Shown here in pieces: positions 16,797 through 26,202 of a stretch of DNA of 64,000 nucleotides. Position numbers and translations under genes: made by a program. The first letter of the stretch is position 1. Each line of letters begins with the position of its first letter. The notes beneath the pieces are model-generated. The model made no database searches, was not told where the DNA came from, and saw only the letters and a list, made by a program, of their open reading frames with translations. Source of the stretch: Neolewinella antarctica. Its GTDB lineage: Bacteria > Bacteroidota > Bacteroidia > Chitinophagales > Saprospiraceae. The stretch is from contig NZ_JAATJH010000006.1 in the NCBI RefSeq assembly GCF_011927835.1, forward strand, positions 127,583 to 191,582, in the 5' to 3' direction.

Positions 16797-18044
16797 TTGG
16801 CGAAACCCCAGACCATCATTATCGGCGCCGGCGTGGCCGGCCTCATTGCTGCCTACGAATTGGAGCAAGCCGGGTACAGCCCGATCCTCCTCGAAGCGGG
16901 CGACCGGGTGGGCGGGCGTTTGCGCACGGACGTAGTGGAGGGCTTTCGGCTGGACCACGGGTTTCAGGTGCTGCTTTCCGGTTACCCGGAAGTGAAACGA
17001 TACCTAGATTTAGGTGCTTTGGGCGCAAAAGCATTCCGCCCCGGTGGTCACATTCACACGCGGCAGCAACACTTCAGGTTCGCCGACCCGCTGCGCGAGC
17101 CGGCGCAAATTATTCGCTCGGCGCTTTCGCCCGTCGGGACGTTGGCGGATAAACTCAAGCTGGGGCGGCTGGGGCTGAACCTACGGCGTAAGTCGGTTGA
17201 AGATTGCTTCAAGGAGAAATACACGGAGACAAAGACAATTGACTATCTCTGGTCGCTGGGCTTCAGCGAGCAGATTGTCGAGCGGTTCTTCCGGCCTTTT
17301 TTCGGCGGTATTTTCTTGGAGACGGAGTTGGCCACGCCGGCGGCCATGTTCCGGTTCATCTTCAAAATGTTCGGGGAGGGGGACGCGCTGCTCCCGGCCG
17401 AAGGGATCGAGGCGGTCGCCAAGCAACTGGCCGGGAAGCTAGCGGCAACGGATATTCGGTTGAACACGCAGGTGGAGCGGGTTGAAGATAACCGGGTTGT
17501 CCTGGCGGGCGGCTTATCGTTCGAAGCACCGGGCGGCATCATCATCGCCTGCCCACCCGACAAAATACTTCCCCAACTGGCTGGTGACTCATTAGCGTGG
17601 AAAACTACCTCCAACCTCTATTTTTACAGTTCGCGTCGGCTCAAAGAGAACCGACTCATCAACCTGGTGAGCGACCCAACCAGCCTCATCAACACGTTCA
17701 CGGTGCTGGACGAGGTCGCGCCTACCTACAAGTTGGACGGCCAGGGGGGCTCCCTCATCTCCGTTACGCTGCGCAATCCGCTCGAGCGGGAGGGCCAAAT
17801 CGGGCAGGCGGAGCAGGACCTTTTGCGCCACTCGCGGCTACCGAACGACAGCCTACGTTTTCTCAAACACTACGAGGTAAAGCGCGCGCTACCCATCCTG
17901 AACCCCGTTTCGTTTCGGTACGACGCCACCCATTCCCGCATCGTCAATCGTACCTTTCTCGCCGGCGACCACCAACTCAACGGCTCCCTCGACGCCGCCA
18001 TGCGCAGCGGCCGGCTGGCGGCGGAAGGCTTGTTAAGGACGTGA
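16797..18044 (+). CDS. FAD-dependent amine-oxidase-type oxidoreductase
   Basis: 415 residues, TTG start at 16797; no ATG lies before the nucleotide-binding motif, which begins at residue 6 (TIIIGAGVAGLIAAYELEQAG), followed by LLEAGDRVGGRLRTD (GG motif). C-terminal FAD contact near FLAGDHQLNGSLDAAMRSGRLAAEGL. The overall pattern is that of flavin amine oxidases, phytoene-desaturase-like and protoporphyrinogen-oxidase-like enzymes. The substrate cannot be named. It follows cysQ after 92 bases on the same strand and precedes kynureninase by a repeat-filled gap. Confidence 0.8.
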   Translation: MAKPQTIIIGAGVAGLIAAYELEQAGYSPILLEAGDRVGGRLRTDVVEGFRLDHGFQVLLSGYPEVKRYLDLGALGAKAFRPGGHIHTRQQHFRFADPLREPAQIIRSALSPVGTLADKLKLGRLGLNLRRKSVEDCFKEKYTETKTIDYLWSLGFSEQIVERFFRPFFGGIFLETELATPAAMFRFIFKMFGEGDALLPAEGIEAVAKQLAGKLAATDIRLNTQVERVEDNRVVLAGGLSFEAPGGIIIACPPDKILPQLAGDSLAWKTTSNLYFYSSRRLKENRLINLVSDPTSLINTFTVLDEVAPTYKLDGQGGSLISVTLRNPLEREGQIGQAEQDLLRHSRLPNDSLRFLKHYEVKRALPILNPVSFRYDATHSRIVNRTFLAGDHQLNGSLDAAMRSGRLAAEGLLRT

Positions 18045-18127
18045 CCGCCGACCAAAGACTAAAGAATATAGAGGAAAGACCGCAGACTAAAGACTTTAGA
18101 CCAAAGACCAAAAGCCCCCAGACCAAA
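18045..18127. repeat. GACCAAAGACTAAAGACC repeat before kynU
   Basis: About six degenerate copies of AGACCAAAGACTAAAG fill the gap between the oxidoreductase stop and the kynU ATG. The kynU frame remains open through the repeat. Confidence 0.65.
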
Positions 18128-19348
18128 ATGCTCCGCCAAAAATTCCACCTACCCAAAGACAAGATTTACCTCTGCGGTAACAGCCTCGGCCCACAACCCC
18201 GAGCGGCGGCCGATCAGTTGGAAACGGAGCTTCAATCCTGGCGCGACCGTGCCGTGGAGGGCTGGTGGGAAGGGCCGGGCGGAGGCTGGCTCGGCTACGC
18301 CAAACGGATGCGGGAACCCCTGGCCGCGATCGTTGGTGCCCGGCCGGAAGAGGTCACGGTCGCGAACGCGCTGACGGTAAACCTGCACCTGTTGATGGTA
18401 TCTTTCTTCCGCCCGGCGGGTAGACGGCGTAAGATTATCATGGAGGCCGGTGCGTTTCCGAGCGATCAGCACGCAATCATCAGCCAGTTGAAATTCCACG
18501 GGTTGGACCCAGAGGAATGCCTAATCGAAGTCGGCCCACGGGCGGGGGAGTGGTTGATCGAGCGGGAGGACATCATTACCGCCATCCACGAGGCGGGTGA
18601 CGAGCTCGCTCTTGTACTCTTCAGCGGCGTTCATTACTACACCGGCCAGTTTTTCCCGATTGCGGAGATTGCAAAGGCGGGCGCGGACGCGGGTGCAAGG
18701 GTTGGTGTGGATTTAGCCCACGCGGTGGGCAACGTTCCCCTGACGCTACACGACTGGGGAGTCGACTTCGCGGTTTGGTGTAGTTACAAATACCTAAACG
18801 GTGGGCCGGGGGCTCCGGGCGGACTGTTCGTGCACGAGCGGCACGCCGAGGACGAGACCTTACCGAGGTTCGCTGGTTGGTGGGGCCACCGGCAGTCGGA
18901 CCGGTTCCAGATGCGCAGGGAATTTCGCCCCGAACGCGGCGCGGCCGGGTGGGAAATCTCTACGGTGCCCGTGCTGGGCTTAGCTCCGTTGCTAGCCTCC
19001 GTACCCCTCTTCGCGGAAGCGGGTGGCATGGAAGCGTTGCGCCTGCGTAGTTACGACCTCACGGCAAGGCTGTACGAAAGAGCCCGGGAGTTGCCCGGCG
19101 CACAAATTCTTACGTCCGCCGACCCCGATGCGCGCGGTTGTCAGCTATCCATCTACTTACCCGGCCACCGTCCCGATCTGGAGCAACGGCTTTCCGCCGT
19201 CGGTCTGGTGGTGGACTACCGGGAGGATAATTTGCGGGGCAGTCAGGGCGGTGTTCTTCGCCTGGCACCCGCACCCCTGTACACGGAGCTGGAAGAGGTT
19301 GACCTGGCCGTTGAGAAGCTGCACGAGGTTTTGGCTGGTGGGAATTGA
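18128..19348 (+). CDS. kynU: Kynureninase
   Basis: 406 residues, PLP enzyme that cleaves kynurenine to anthranilate and alanine (or 3-hydroxykynurenine to 3-hydroxyanthranilate). Seen: IYLCGNSLG (13-21), VANALTVNLHLLM, AFPSDQHAI, D195 in GVDLAHAVGNVPL and the Schiff-base lysine K221 in WCSYKYLNGGPGAPGG. The ATG at 18128 gives a shorter N-terminus than most kynureninases, which carry about 20 more residues before CGNSLG; here that stretch is replaced by the upstream repeat. A copy of the dispersed motif (18679-18696, minus orientation) encodes AGADAGA at 184-190. No other kynurenine-pathway gene is in the window. Confidence 0.9.
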   Translation: MLRQKFHLPKDKIYLCGNSLGPQPRAAADQLETELQSWRDRAVEGWWEGPGGGWLGYAKRMREPLAAIVGARPEEVTVANALTVNLHLLMVSFFRPAGRRRKIIMEAGAFPSDQHAIISQLKFHGLDPEECLIEVGPRAGEWLIEREDIITAIHEAGDELALVLFSGVHYYTGQFFPIAEIAKAGADAGARVGVDLAHAVGNVPLTLHDWGVDFAVWCSYKYLNGGPGAPGGLFVHERHAEDETLPRFAGWWGHRQSDRFQMRREFRPERGAAGWEISTVPVLGLAPLLASVPLFAEAGGMEALRLRSYDLTARLYERARELPGAQILTSADPDARGCQLSIYLPGHRPDLEQRLSAVGLVVDYREDNLRGSQGGVLRLAPAPLYTELEEVDLAVEKLHEVLAGGN

Positions 19349-19497
19349 GTTCCCGTCTGGGCTCCACCGAAGAACCAAATCAGTTTTTTCAGAGTTGCAT
19401 TGCCGGCCCGGCTTTGCGGGTGAGGCCCGCCATTGCTGCCACCGTATCCGTCATCATTTCCGCCTGAATTCTACCAACCAACAAGATCGATTTACGC

Positions 19498-20529
19498 ATG
19501 ACTTTCTCCAGATTTCTGATGCTCTCGGTGTTTGCGTGTTCCCTGAGCGCCTGCGGTGCTTACCCAAAAGCCGCCGCCAGTGGTGACCTCCCCGCCCCCC
19601 CGCCGCCGGATTACGCCGTTTCCGGAAACTGGGCGGCTTTACCAACTAAGGAAGACAACGCAGACCGTACCCCGGGCAGCTTACTCCGCGACGGTCAGGC
19701 GACCGCCGGGGCGGATGTATTTTTCCTCCACCCAACTCACTACCGCAAGACAAATGACCGGAGCGAAGGCTGGAACGCTAACCTCCTCGACGGAGAACTT
19801 AACAAAACGGTGGACGACGGGTCGATCCTTAACCAAGCGAGCATCTTCAACGCCGCCGGCCGAATCTACGCGCCCCGCTACCGGCAGGCCAACATCCAGG
19901 TGTACTATAAGGACGGGAGGCCCTACGCGGAACGCGCCCTGGAGATTGCTTACCAAGACGTGCTGGCCGCCTTCGATTATTACCTAGCTAATTACAACGA
20001 CGGCCGGCCGATCGTCATCGCCAGCCACAGCCAGGGAACCACCCACGCGAAGCGTTTGCTCGCCGACCGTTTCGACGGGAAGCCCCTCCGGGACCAGCTC
20101 GTCGTCGCCTACCTCATCGGGATGCCAGTTTCTAAAGACGCCTACCGGAACATCCCCGTCTGTGAGGACGCCACACAAACCGGCTGCTTCGTTAGCTGGC
20201 GCACTTACCGAGACGACTTTGAGCCCGCGCCGGGCTACCGGGACTCCGTCGCAAATATTGCCGTCGTTAATCCACTGACCTGGACCACCGAACCGGGAGT
20301 AGCCGCAGCAAGCCTGAACAAAGGCGGCGTACTTTTTAATTACGATAAGGGGCCACTGGAGAAGCTGGTTTCTGCCGAAATTCGCGGGGGCGGGCTCTTT
20401 ACCAGCAAACCGAGTTTTTTCGGCGACGTACTATTTACCACCAAGAATTACCACATCGCGGACTATAACTTCTTCTGGGTGAACGTGCGGGAAAACGCGG
20501 TTGACCGGGTAGCCGCCTTTGATCGGTAA
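19498..20529 (+). CDS. DUF3089 lipoprotein, alpha/beta-hydrolase-like
   Basis: 343 residues. The signal peptide ends in the lipobox LSAC (C19), so the protein is a lipoprotein. The rest matches DUF3089: DVFFLHPTHY near 70, ALEIAYQDVLAAFDYYLANYNDGRP, and the nucleophile elbow ASHSQGTTHA near 176-185, typical of alpha/beta-hydrolases. Esterase or lipase activity at the cell envelope is likely, but the substrate is unknown. It stands alone, converging on the large minus-strand gene at 20670. Confidence 0.85.
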   Translation: MTFSRFLMLSVFACSLSACGAYPKAAASGDLPAPPPPDYAVSGNWAALPTKEDNADRTPGSLLRDGQATAGADVFFLHPTHYRKTNDRSEGWNANLLDGELNKTVDDGSILNQASIFNAAGRIYAPRYRQANIQVYYKDGRPYAERALEIAYQDVLAAFDYYLANYNDGRPIVIASHSQGTTHAKRLLADRFDGKPLRDQLVVAYLIGMPVSKDAYRNIPVCEDATQTGCFVSWRTYRDDFEPAPGYRDSVANIAVVNPLTWTTEPGVAAASLNKGGVLFNYDKGPLEKLVSAEIRGGGLFTSKPSFFGDVLFTTKNYHIADYNFFWVNVRENAVDRVAAFDR

Positions 20530-20623
20530 GCCCCAGCCACCAAAATTCTGGGTCACGAACTTACTTGAAAATTCCTGCTGTGGATTATGGTGAGTATTCG
20601 AGATAACAGATCGTCACCCTAGC

Positions 20624-20659
20624 AAAACACTGCACCCGCGACCGCGCCCACGTTTTGCA
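20624..20659. repeat. Dispersed motif inside a GCAAAAC hairpin at a convergent gene end
   Basis: TGCACCCGCGACCGCGCCCA (20631-20650) is the type copy of the dispersed motif. It is flanked by AGCAAAAC and GTTTTGC, which pair to form a stem, so the whole could act as a two-way terminator between the DUF3089 gene and the minus-strand gene ending at 20670. Confidence 0.55.
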
Positions 20660-20669
20660 CAGCTACCGC

Positions 20670-23600
20670 TCAAAAATCGAGCCCCATCGAAACGTGCAGT
20701 TTGCCGGCTCCCCGGATGCCCGTCTCTACGCCGTACCCATAATCCGCCCGGAGGAAATACCCAAAGATCGACGTGCGAACGCCCATCCCGTAACCGTAAA
20801 TAATGGGGTCGCGAAACCGCCGCACTAATACCCGCACCGGCCCCTGCTCGATCGTGGATAGGTTGACGGGGTTGTCCTCGTCGTAAGGGTTAGAACCGGA
20901 CCAGGCGGAGCCCACGTCAAAAAATGGCACGACCTGAAAGTCGCGCAAGAACTTCGAACGAATATTACGGGAAATGTAGGTGAAGATCGGAATGCGAAGT
21001 TCTGCGTTGGCCAGCACGTGGGTGCCGCCGTTGCGAATGTTAATGTCGAAACCACGGAGGGGATTGACGAGGTCCTGAAAGACGAAATTACCGTTCGTCG
21101 GCGTCGGGATGCCATCGTTGAACTCCGGGCCGACGGCCCGGTCGGCACCCCCCAGGTAATAGAGCACTTTTTGGCTACCAAAATTCGTTGCGCCAGCCAG
21201 GCGCAGCGCCAGGATGCTACGACGGTCTAACCGCAGGTAGTGGCGAGCGTCGAAACCGGCTACGCCGAGAAAGCCAGGTTCTATCCCAGTCTCCGCACCA
21301 CCGGAGCTGAAGCTTACGTCGAAGCCTTTGTAGGAGTCAACGTAAAATTTATACCGCGTCCCCATCCGCAAATTGGTCGCCAGGTTAAGCGTGTTGTCGA
21401 AGACATATTCGAAGCGCAGACCAATCCGGGCCTGATTCTCCGGGCGGCTTTGCAGCGCGGCCATTTCGGTGGGGAGGGTTTGGACACGGTCCCTACGCAA
21501 CGTGCTCGTGAGGCGAAGCGAGCGAAATATGTCGAGCGGGTAGCGGATACCGTACTGGGCCAACAGCGTATTTTCTTCGATGATCCGTGGGTCCCGACCG
21601 GAAAAGCCCTGACCGAAAGAACCCTCCTCATTGCGGCGGTTACGGCGGTAGACGGAGATGATCCGGTCGAGGCGGTGCTTGCGATCTTCAAAGGTGACGA
21701 AGTACTCACTCCCGTTGAAGCGGAAGGGAACGCGCAGGCCGCCGGTAATGGAATAATCCTCGAACAGGTCGATAATGTTGCCCTTAAACAGGAGGCCAAC
21801 CGGTTGCTGGGTGAACCCGTCCGGGTTGCCACTGAAGCTGTTAAGCCCGGCGAAAAGAGGCTCGTTATCCGCCTCAGTTTTGAAATAATTCAACCGGAAA
21901 GTGAGACGGGAAGCCGTGATGCGTCCGCGAATGAATTTGTAAGTACGGTTAAGCTCCGGGGTAGGTCGTTCGCCGCGTAAAATGCGCCGCTTCACTTTAC
22001 TGGGTAGCGGCTTCGCGTTGGGGGACACAACCGTGAGGTTCGGGCGCGTACCGGTCGTGTCGGCACCGGCGGGGCGTGGCTGATTATCGGGTGTAGCTGG
22101 CTCCCGGAGCAGAATATTATCGTTCGGCTCACTCACGGGCGCCGGGGGCTCCACGAAGTCGTCGAAACGCGTTTGAAACAGGTAGTCGTCGGCGGTGCTG
22201 GCGGCGGGCTGTGGGTTAGCCTGGTTGGGGGAAATAATGCCTCCGTTAGTCTCTCCCGTACCGGTCGGCGCGTTGAACGTCGGCACGGTCTGGCCCCGAG
22301 CTTGGTAGCTACTGCGTCGGAAAGCCGTCGGTTTTGGAAAAGCTCGAGAAGTGGTGTCGAAAGTGAACGTGCGCACTTTTTGTCCGGCCTCCGCCAGGAA
22401 TAGTTCAACACCGATCTCACTTTTCCCCGTAGCGTCCTGCCGGTGGATGCTGGTGTTGAGGTTAGTGGTCGGCTGCGTGACGGCCCGCTCTTTCATGACG
22501 GGGAAGACGACCGTGCTGTCGACGAGTGCGGTATCGAGGCGCTCCAGCGTGCTGTCGGCGTGGAGGACGATTTCGGAGCCGTCGGTTAAGTAAATGGTCC
22601 GTTCGTAGTGGTCTATATATTCCTCTACGTACCCTTGGTAACGATTCCGAATGCCGCTTTCGTTGCCGATGTAGCTGAAGAACGTACCGTTGATGGGAAC
22701 GGGATTAGACTCATCCGCCAGCTCGGTATCGGTGACCTGTACGAGCTCGCCCGGGCGGTTGTCCAAATCGTAATAGAAAATGTCGAAGTCACCGATGGGC
22801 AGTAGGGTGTCGAGTTTCTGAACGCCCAGTTTAGGGTCGGGCCGGTTACTGGAAAAAAGGATGCCGCGTCTGCCGCGCACCTTGACGGTGGCGACGTCGA
22901 GGTCGTCCCAAAAATCGTTGGTGATCTTGATCGAGTTTCGCGTGGCGGGGAGGTAGGTGTAGATGTCCGACTGACCGAAAGCGAGCGCGGACATGACGAA
23001 GGTGCCCGGGTCGAGGTAGGCCATGCTGAACACGCGGTCGAGCGTAACGTCGAGGTCCTTGGTGACGTCTTTACCCGTGTTCAGGTCGTACTGCATTAAT
23101 CTCGGGCGATCGCGGACTTCGTAGAGGACGGCGAGTTCCTGGTTGTTGGGGGAGAAATCGAGGAGGGGGTAGTTGTAATCGGTCGCCTGCAAAAGGTTCC
23201 GTTGGCCACCCTTAAAAATCAGTTCCCGCTCACCGGTGGCAATGTTTTGCGTGTAGACTTTGTAGCGGCCGATCTCGTTGAGCACGTAGGCAATTCTGCT
23301 GCCGTCGGGGCTCACCTTTACGTTGGTAATGGGCAGGTTACGTTTGTTCTTAACGGCAATCTCCTGCGTTTGCGGTGCGGCGCGGCTTGCGAGGTCGGCG
23401 GTGTGGCGGGTGTTGTAGAATTCCTGCCAGTTGTAGAGCGTCGCCTCGTAGTTGCCGCCGAGGATGTACAGAAAACCATTTTCCACGGACCGGTAAGTCC
23501 GCGTGAGGTAGAGCAAGTTGGAAACGGTGGGCTTGCCGTAGTTTTCCGCCACGAAATACCAGAAACTGTGGCCGGCCAGGGTGGGGTAGTCGGCGGCCAG

Positions 23601-24251
23601 ATCTTCGAAGTCCTCGTACTCACCACTTTGCATGAGTTGGCGGAGCTGGTCGTCCTTTTCCGTATTCCAGTCTTCGCCGAGGTAGCTGACGAGGCCAGTC
23701 TTGAACCAGGGTGGCAGGTTTAGCAGGACGGCATTCTGTACGACCTCCTGTACGGAACTTCCGTAGAGCATGTGCTCCAGGTAGACGCTCGCCATGGCTT
23801 CCCGGATCTGGCGGCGCAGGTCCGTATGGTCACCGTTGAAGTAAACGAAGGCTTTGTTGCCATAAAATTTCGTCCGCGTGTCGGCAATGTAGCTCGTGCT
23901 ACGGCCGATGGACTGATTGGACGAGAGGGAAAATACCTCTTCGCTACCGATGTTGCTCTGTTTCAGGTCCGTCACGTCCCGGTAGACGATCAGTTGAATC
24001 TTCTGATTCATCCGGTGCTCGAGCATCTTTTGCACGTAGCCAAAGTCGTACTCGGCGATCTGCACGACGGACTGGCCGAGATCACGCCCCTCCCCGTACC
24101 AGTGCGTGATGAAATTGTCCGATTCGTACCGCTCCCAGCTGTCAAAATCCTTGTGGTACTGCACCCGGTTCTTACCAAACTCCACTTGAGAAGTCTGGCC
24201 GGAAAGGGAGGTACCAAAAAGGAGGAACAGTGAGTAAAAAGCGAGGCGCAT
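20670..24251 (-). CDS. TolB-like beta-propeller fused to outer-membrane beta-barrel
   Basis: 1193 residues. Residues 1-18 form a signal peptide ending SLSGQ. Residues ~20-290 are a helical N-terminal part with a gluzincin-like look but no HExxH. Residues ~300-560 contain PD40/TolB-type repeats (VKVSPDGSRIAYVLNE, LLDFSPNNQELAVLYE, GILFSSNRPD). A Pro/Thr-rich, low-complexity linker spans ~640-790. The last ~400 residues have alternating beta strands typical of the BamA/surface-antigen barrel, ending with an aromatic (KLHVSMGLDF). The protein probably sits in the outer membrane with the propeller in the periplasm; its role is not known. The middle linker is the least conserved-looking part. Confidence 0.8.
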   Translation of the reverse strand: MRLAFYSLFLLFGTSLSGQTSQVEFGKNRVQYHKDFDSWERYESDNFITHWYGEGRDLGQSVVQIAEYDFGYVQKMLEHRMNQKIQLIVYRDVTDLKQSNIGSEEVFSLSSNQSIGRSTSYIADTRTKFYGNKAFVYFNGDHTDLRRQIREAMASVYLEHMLYGSSVQEVVQNAVLLNLPPWFKTGLVSYLGEDWNTEKDDQLRQLMQSGEYEDFEDLAADYPTLAGHSFWYFVAENYGKPTVSNLLYLTRTYRSVENGFLYILGGNYEATLYNWQEFYNTRHTADLASRAAPQTQEIAVKNKRNLPITNVKVSPDGSRIAYVLNEIGRYKVYTQNIATGERELIFKGGQRNLLQATDYNYPLLDFSPNNQELAVLYEVRDRPRLMQYDLNTGKDVTKDLDVTLDRVFSMAYLDPGTFVMSALAFGQSDIYTYLPATRNSIKITNDFWDDLDVATVKVRGRRGILFSSNRPDPKLGVQKLDTLLPIGDFDIFYYDLDNRPGELVQVTDTELADESNPVPINGTFFSYIGNESGIRNRYQGYVEEYIDHYERTIYLTDGSEIVLHADSTLERLDTALVDSTVVFPVMKERAVTQPTTNLNTSIHRQDATGKSEIGVELFLAEAGQKVRTFTFDTTSRAFPKPTAFRRSSYQARGQTVPTFNAPTGTGETNGGIISPNQANPQPAASTADDYLFQTRFDDFVEPPAPVSEPNDNILLREPATPDNQPRPAGADTTGTRPNLTVVSPNAKPLPSKVKRRILRGERPTPELNRTYKFIRGRITASRLTFRLNYFKTEADNEPLFAGLNSFSGNPDGFTQQPVGLLFKGNIIDLFEDYSITGGLRVPFRFNGSEYFVTFEDRKHRLDRIISVYRRNRRNEEGSFGQGFSGRDPRIIEENTLLAQYGIRYPLDIFRSLRLTSTLRRDRVQTLPTEMAALQSRPENQARIGLRFEYVFDNTLNLATNLRMGTRYKFYVDSYKGFDVSFSSGGAETGIEPGFLGVAGFDARHYLRLDRRSILALRLAGATNFGSQKVLYYLGGADRAVGPEFNDGIPTPTNGNFVFQDLVNPLRGFDINIRNGGTHVLANAELRIPIFTYISRNIRSKFLRDFQVVPFFDVGSAWSGSNPYDEDNPVNLSTIEQGPVRVLVRRFRDPIIYGYGMGVRTSIFGYFLRADYGYGVETGIRGAGKLHVSMGLDF

Positions 24252-24496
24252 ACGGGTCGGGTTGATAAGCGGTGACCTAAAGTACGGAATTCGGTGGTGG
24301 GCTAGATCAAACGATTAACGAACGCAGGGGGCGAAGGTTATGCCCGGCGTGCGCGCGGCCTGGGTAATTCGGTGGAAATGTAACGTGGGCGGCAGGGAAA
24401 TGGGCTATTAGAGCTCAGAAGGCGTTCATTACGTGTCCACTCAAGATGGCGTATTCCCACGGAATACCGCGCAAATTTTGATAATCCAGTGGCTGG

Positions 24497-25081
24497 CTAG
24501 ACATCCGTCAAACCTGACCGCTCCACCAAGACGGGATAGAGCCCAAAAGTTGCCAGCGCACCCGCGAGGCAGTGCTCCCGGTCTGCTGCGGTCCGCACCT
24601 CCTGCGTGAGTAAACGCTGAAAGTTACCCCAGGTGCTCCGGGGTAAGTCCGCGCAGGCACCGTAAAAGTGATGGGCGTTGAGTTGCGCTAATTCCGGGCA
24701 GTCGCCCAGCAGACCGGCGATCATCCGCCCCCCCAGGGTCGAACCCAGCAAAACGTACAGCATCCCCAGGGTTTCCGCCCGACTTTTGGGAAGGGGGAAT
24801 TCTGTTGCGGGAGGGGATTTGGGTAGACCCAACAGGGCGCGGTCCCGATCGACCGCAGCCGCCAGCGTCGTCACGTGGGTGGCTAGATTAGGAAAATACT
24901 GAGTCGTTGAGGGTAGTTGGGCCGCTGACCGCCACACTCGCTCGGTAACGAGGATCAACCTGCGGTAGCGCCGTAACGAAACGCTGCGGTCGCGAATAGC
25001 CGAACCCAGCAACAATGCCTCCGTGGCCACGTGCGCCGCGCGGGTTTCTTGCTTTAAATAAGTACCGATGGGGGTGGACAT
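24497..25081 (-). CDS. bphO: Bacterial heme oxygenase (biliverdin-producing)
   Basis: 194 residues, all-helical heme oxygenase. The proximal heme ligand is H17 in ETRAAHVATEALL, and the flexible distal helix is LGSTLGGRMIAGLL near 112-125. It opens heme to biliverdin, CO and iron. As the last gene of a run with two receiver proteins and a bacteriophytochrome, its job is to supply the biliverdin chromophore. Its start shares one base with the stop of the preceding receiver gene. A small inverted repeat GTATTCC/GGAATAC lies about 40 bases downstream, without a T-run. Confidence 0.9.
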   Translation of the reverse strand: MSTPIGTYLKQETRAAHVATEALLLGSAIRDRSVSLRRYRRLILVTERVWRSAAQLPSTTQYFPNLATHVTTLAAAVDRDRALLGLPKSPPATEFPLPKSRAETLGMLYVLLGSTLGGRMIAGLLGDCPELAQLNAHHFYGACADLPRSTWGNFQRLLTQEVRTAADREHCLAGALATFGLYPVLVERSGLTDV

Positions 25082-25614
25082 TAGCCGAGCGCCTGAACTT
25101 GGTTCAGGGCTTCCTGAATCTCGCCTTTCTTGGGGAAGTCATCCGAACTGTTGAGCAGGTACACTGCTTTTTGCAACATCAACGACCGGGTTTGCTTCTT
25201 TTCGGCCAGCAGGTCTTCCCGCTGTTGGCGGTCCCGCGCATTTTTGAGGGCTTTTTTGATGGCTCCTTCGAGTTGGTCCAGGTTCTCTTTGAGCACGTAA
25301 CCGTTAGCCCCATGCAGCACGGCTTCGGTAGCTTTCTGCTCGTTGTTGATCTGGCCGGTGACGAAGACGAATGGCATGCCGGGAAAGTGCTCCCGCACGT
25401 GGAGGAGTGCTTCCAGGCCATTGTAGCCGGGTAGGTGATAGTCCGCCAGCATGATGTCGTACTCCGCCCACTGGATGCGTTGCAGAAATTCTTGCTCCCC
25501 GTTTGCTACCGTAATAACGGAATTGGGTGCGAACTTAAGTAGCGCGCGCTTAGTGAGTTCCGCATCCACGGGGCGGTCTTCCAGTAAAAATACTTTTAAG
25601 ATTCTATCGATCAT
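25081..25614 (-). CDS. Response regulator, receiver domain with short C-terminal extension
   Basis: 177 residues. REC domain at 1-125 with acidic pocket E12/D13, phospho-acceptor D58 (MLADYHLP), T86 and K109. Residues 126-177 form a charged helical extension without a DNA-binding domain. It lies three bases after the other receiver and one base before bphO, so it is in the phytochrome circuit. It may be an alternative phosphate acceptor for the kinase, or act through protein contact; I see no output domain. Confidence 0.9.
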   Translation of the reverse strand: MIDRILKVFLLEDRPVDAELTKRALLKFAPNSVITVANGEQEFLQRIQWAEYDIMLADYHLPGYNGLEALLHVREHFPGMPFVFVTGQINNEQKATEAVLHGANGYVLKENLDQLEGAIKKALKNARDRQQREDLLAEKKQTRSLMLQKAVYLLNSSDDFPKKGEIQEALNQVQALG

Positions 25615-25617
25615 TTG

Positions 25618-26025
25618 CTAAGCGGCTTCTTGGTTGGGTTGGTCTAAAAAAGTCGAAAGCAGTTGGCAAAGTGCCGTATACCCTTCCGGTTTTGTGAAGT
25701 AAGCTACGTTATCGTAACTCAGGGTAGCTTGCATATCCTTGGTCAGTGCGGACGACGAAAGTACATTGATTTTACGAAGTTTGGCTAATTTACCCCGGGC
25801 GTCCAGGTCAGCAAGAATTTCCAAGCCCGTCATCTTGGGCATTTTAATGTCCATAAAAATGATGTCACGCTCGTCGCCCGCGTAGTCGATTAACTCCCGT
25901 AAGCCTTCGACGGCATCGCTGATCCACCGAAAGGTGACGGGCTCGTCGAGCTTTTTTAGCGCGCGCTCCATAAGAAACGCATCCGTTCGTGAATCATCAA
26001 TCAATAGTACCTTACGATCGGGCAT
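25618..26025 (-). CDS. Single-domain response regulator (Rcp1-like)
   Basis: 135 residues, receiver only: D10/D11, phospho-acceptor D59 in IIFMDIKMPKMTGLEIL, S90 and K112 (FTKPEGY). Single-domain regulators of this kind are the usual phosphotransfer partners of phytochrome kinases. It is the first gene after its own consensus promoter (26066-26096) and 177 bases downstream of the phytochrome gene. Confidence 0.92.
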   Translation of the reverse strand: MPDRKVLLIDDSRTDAFLMERALKKLDEPVTFRWISDAVEGLRELIDYAGDERDIIFMDIKMPKMTGLEILADLDARGKLAKLRKINVLSSSALTKDMQATLSYDNVAYFTKPEGYTALCQLLSTFLDQPNQEAA

Positions 26026-26065
26026 GAAAACTTGACTTATGCGAAAATGATGATACGTTGAGCCA

Positions 26066-26096
26066 CAAAGCTACAATTTTAACGTAGATGCCCAAA
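26066..26096 (-). promoter_or_regulatory. Promoter of the receiver-receiver-bphO operon
   Basis: On the minus strand TTTG (26096-26093), 19 bases, then TAGCTTTG (26073-26066): a full match to the Bacteroidetes promoter. The first gene starts about 40 bases further on. The regulators and bphO can therefore be transcribed without the phytochrome gene. Confidence 0.75.
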
Positions 26097-26202
26097 CGGA
26101 GCAACCTTCGTATAACGGAACGGGCTCATTTTGTTGCGATAGCGCCATAAATCTAATCCACCGAGCTGGAAATACGGAAAAGCGAGCCTCGATGCAGGAT
26201 AG

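Noticed and set aside
17597-18127. N-terminal extension of kynureninase back to 17597
   Set aside because: It overlaps the FAD oxidoreductase gene in another frame and has Arg/Pro-rich, shadow-like composition.
21240-21980. 246-codon plus-strand frame within the TolB/BamA-like gene
   Set aside because: Antisense shadow; the minus-strand protein reads continuously through it with a beta-barrel pattern.
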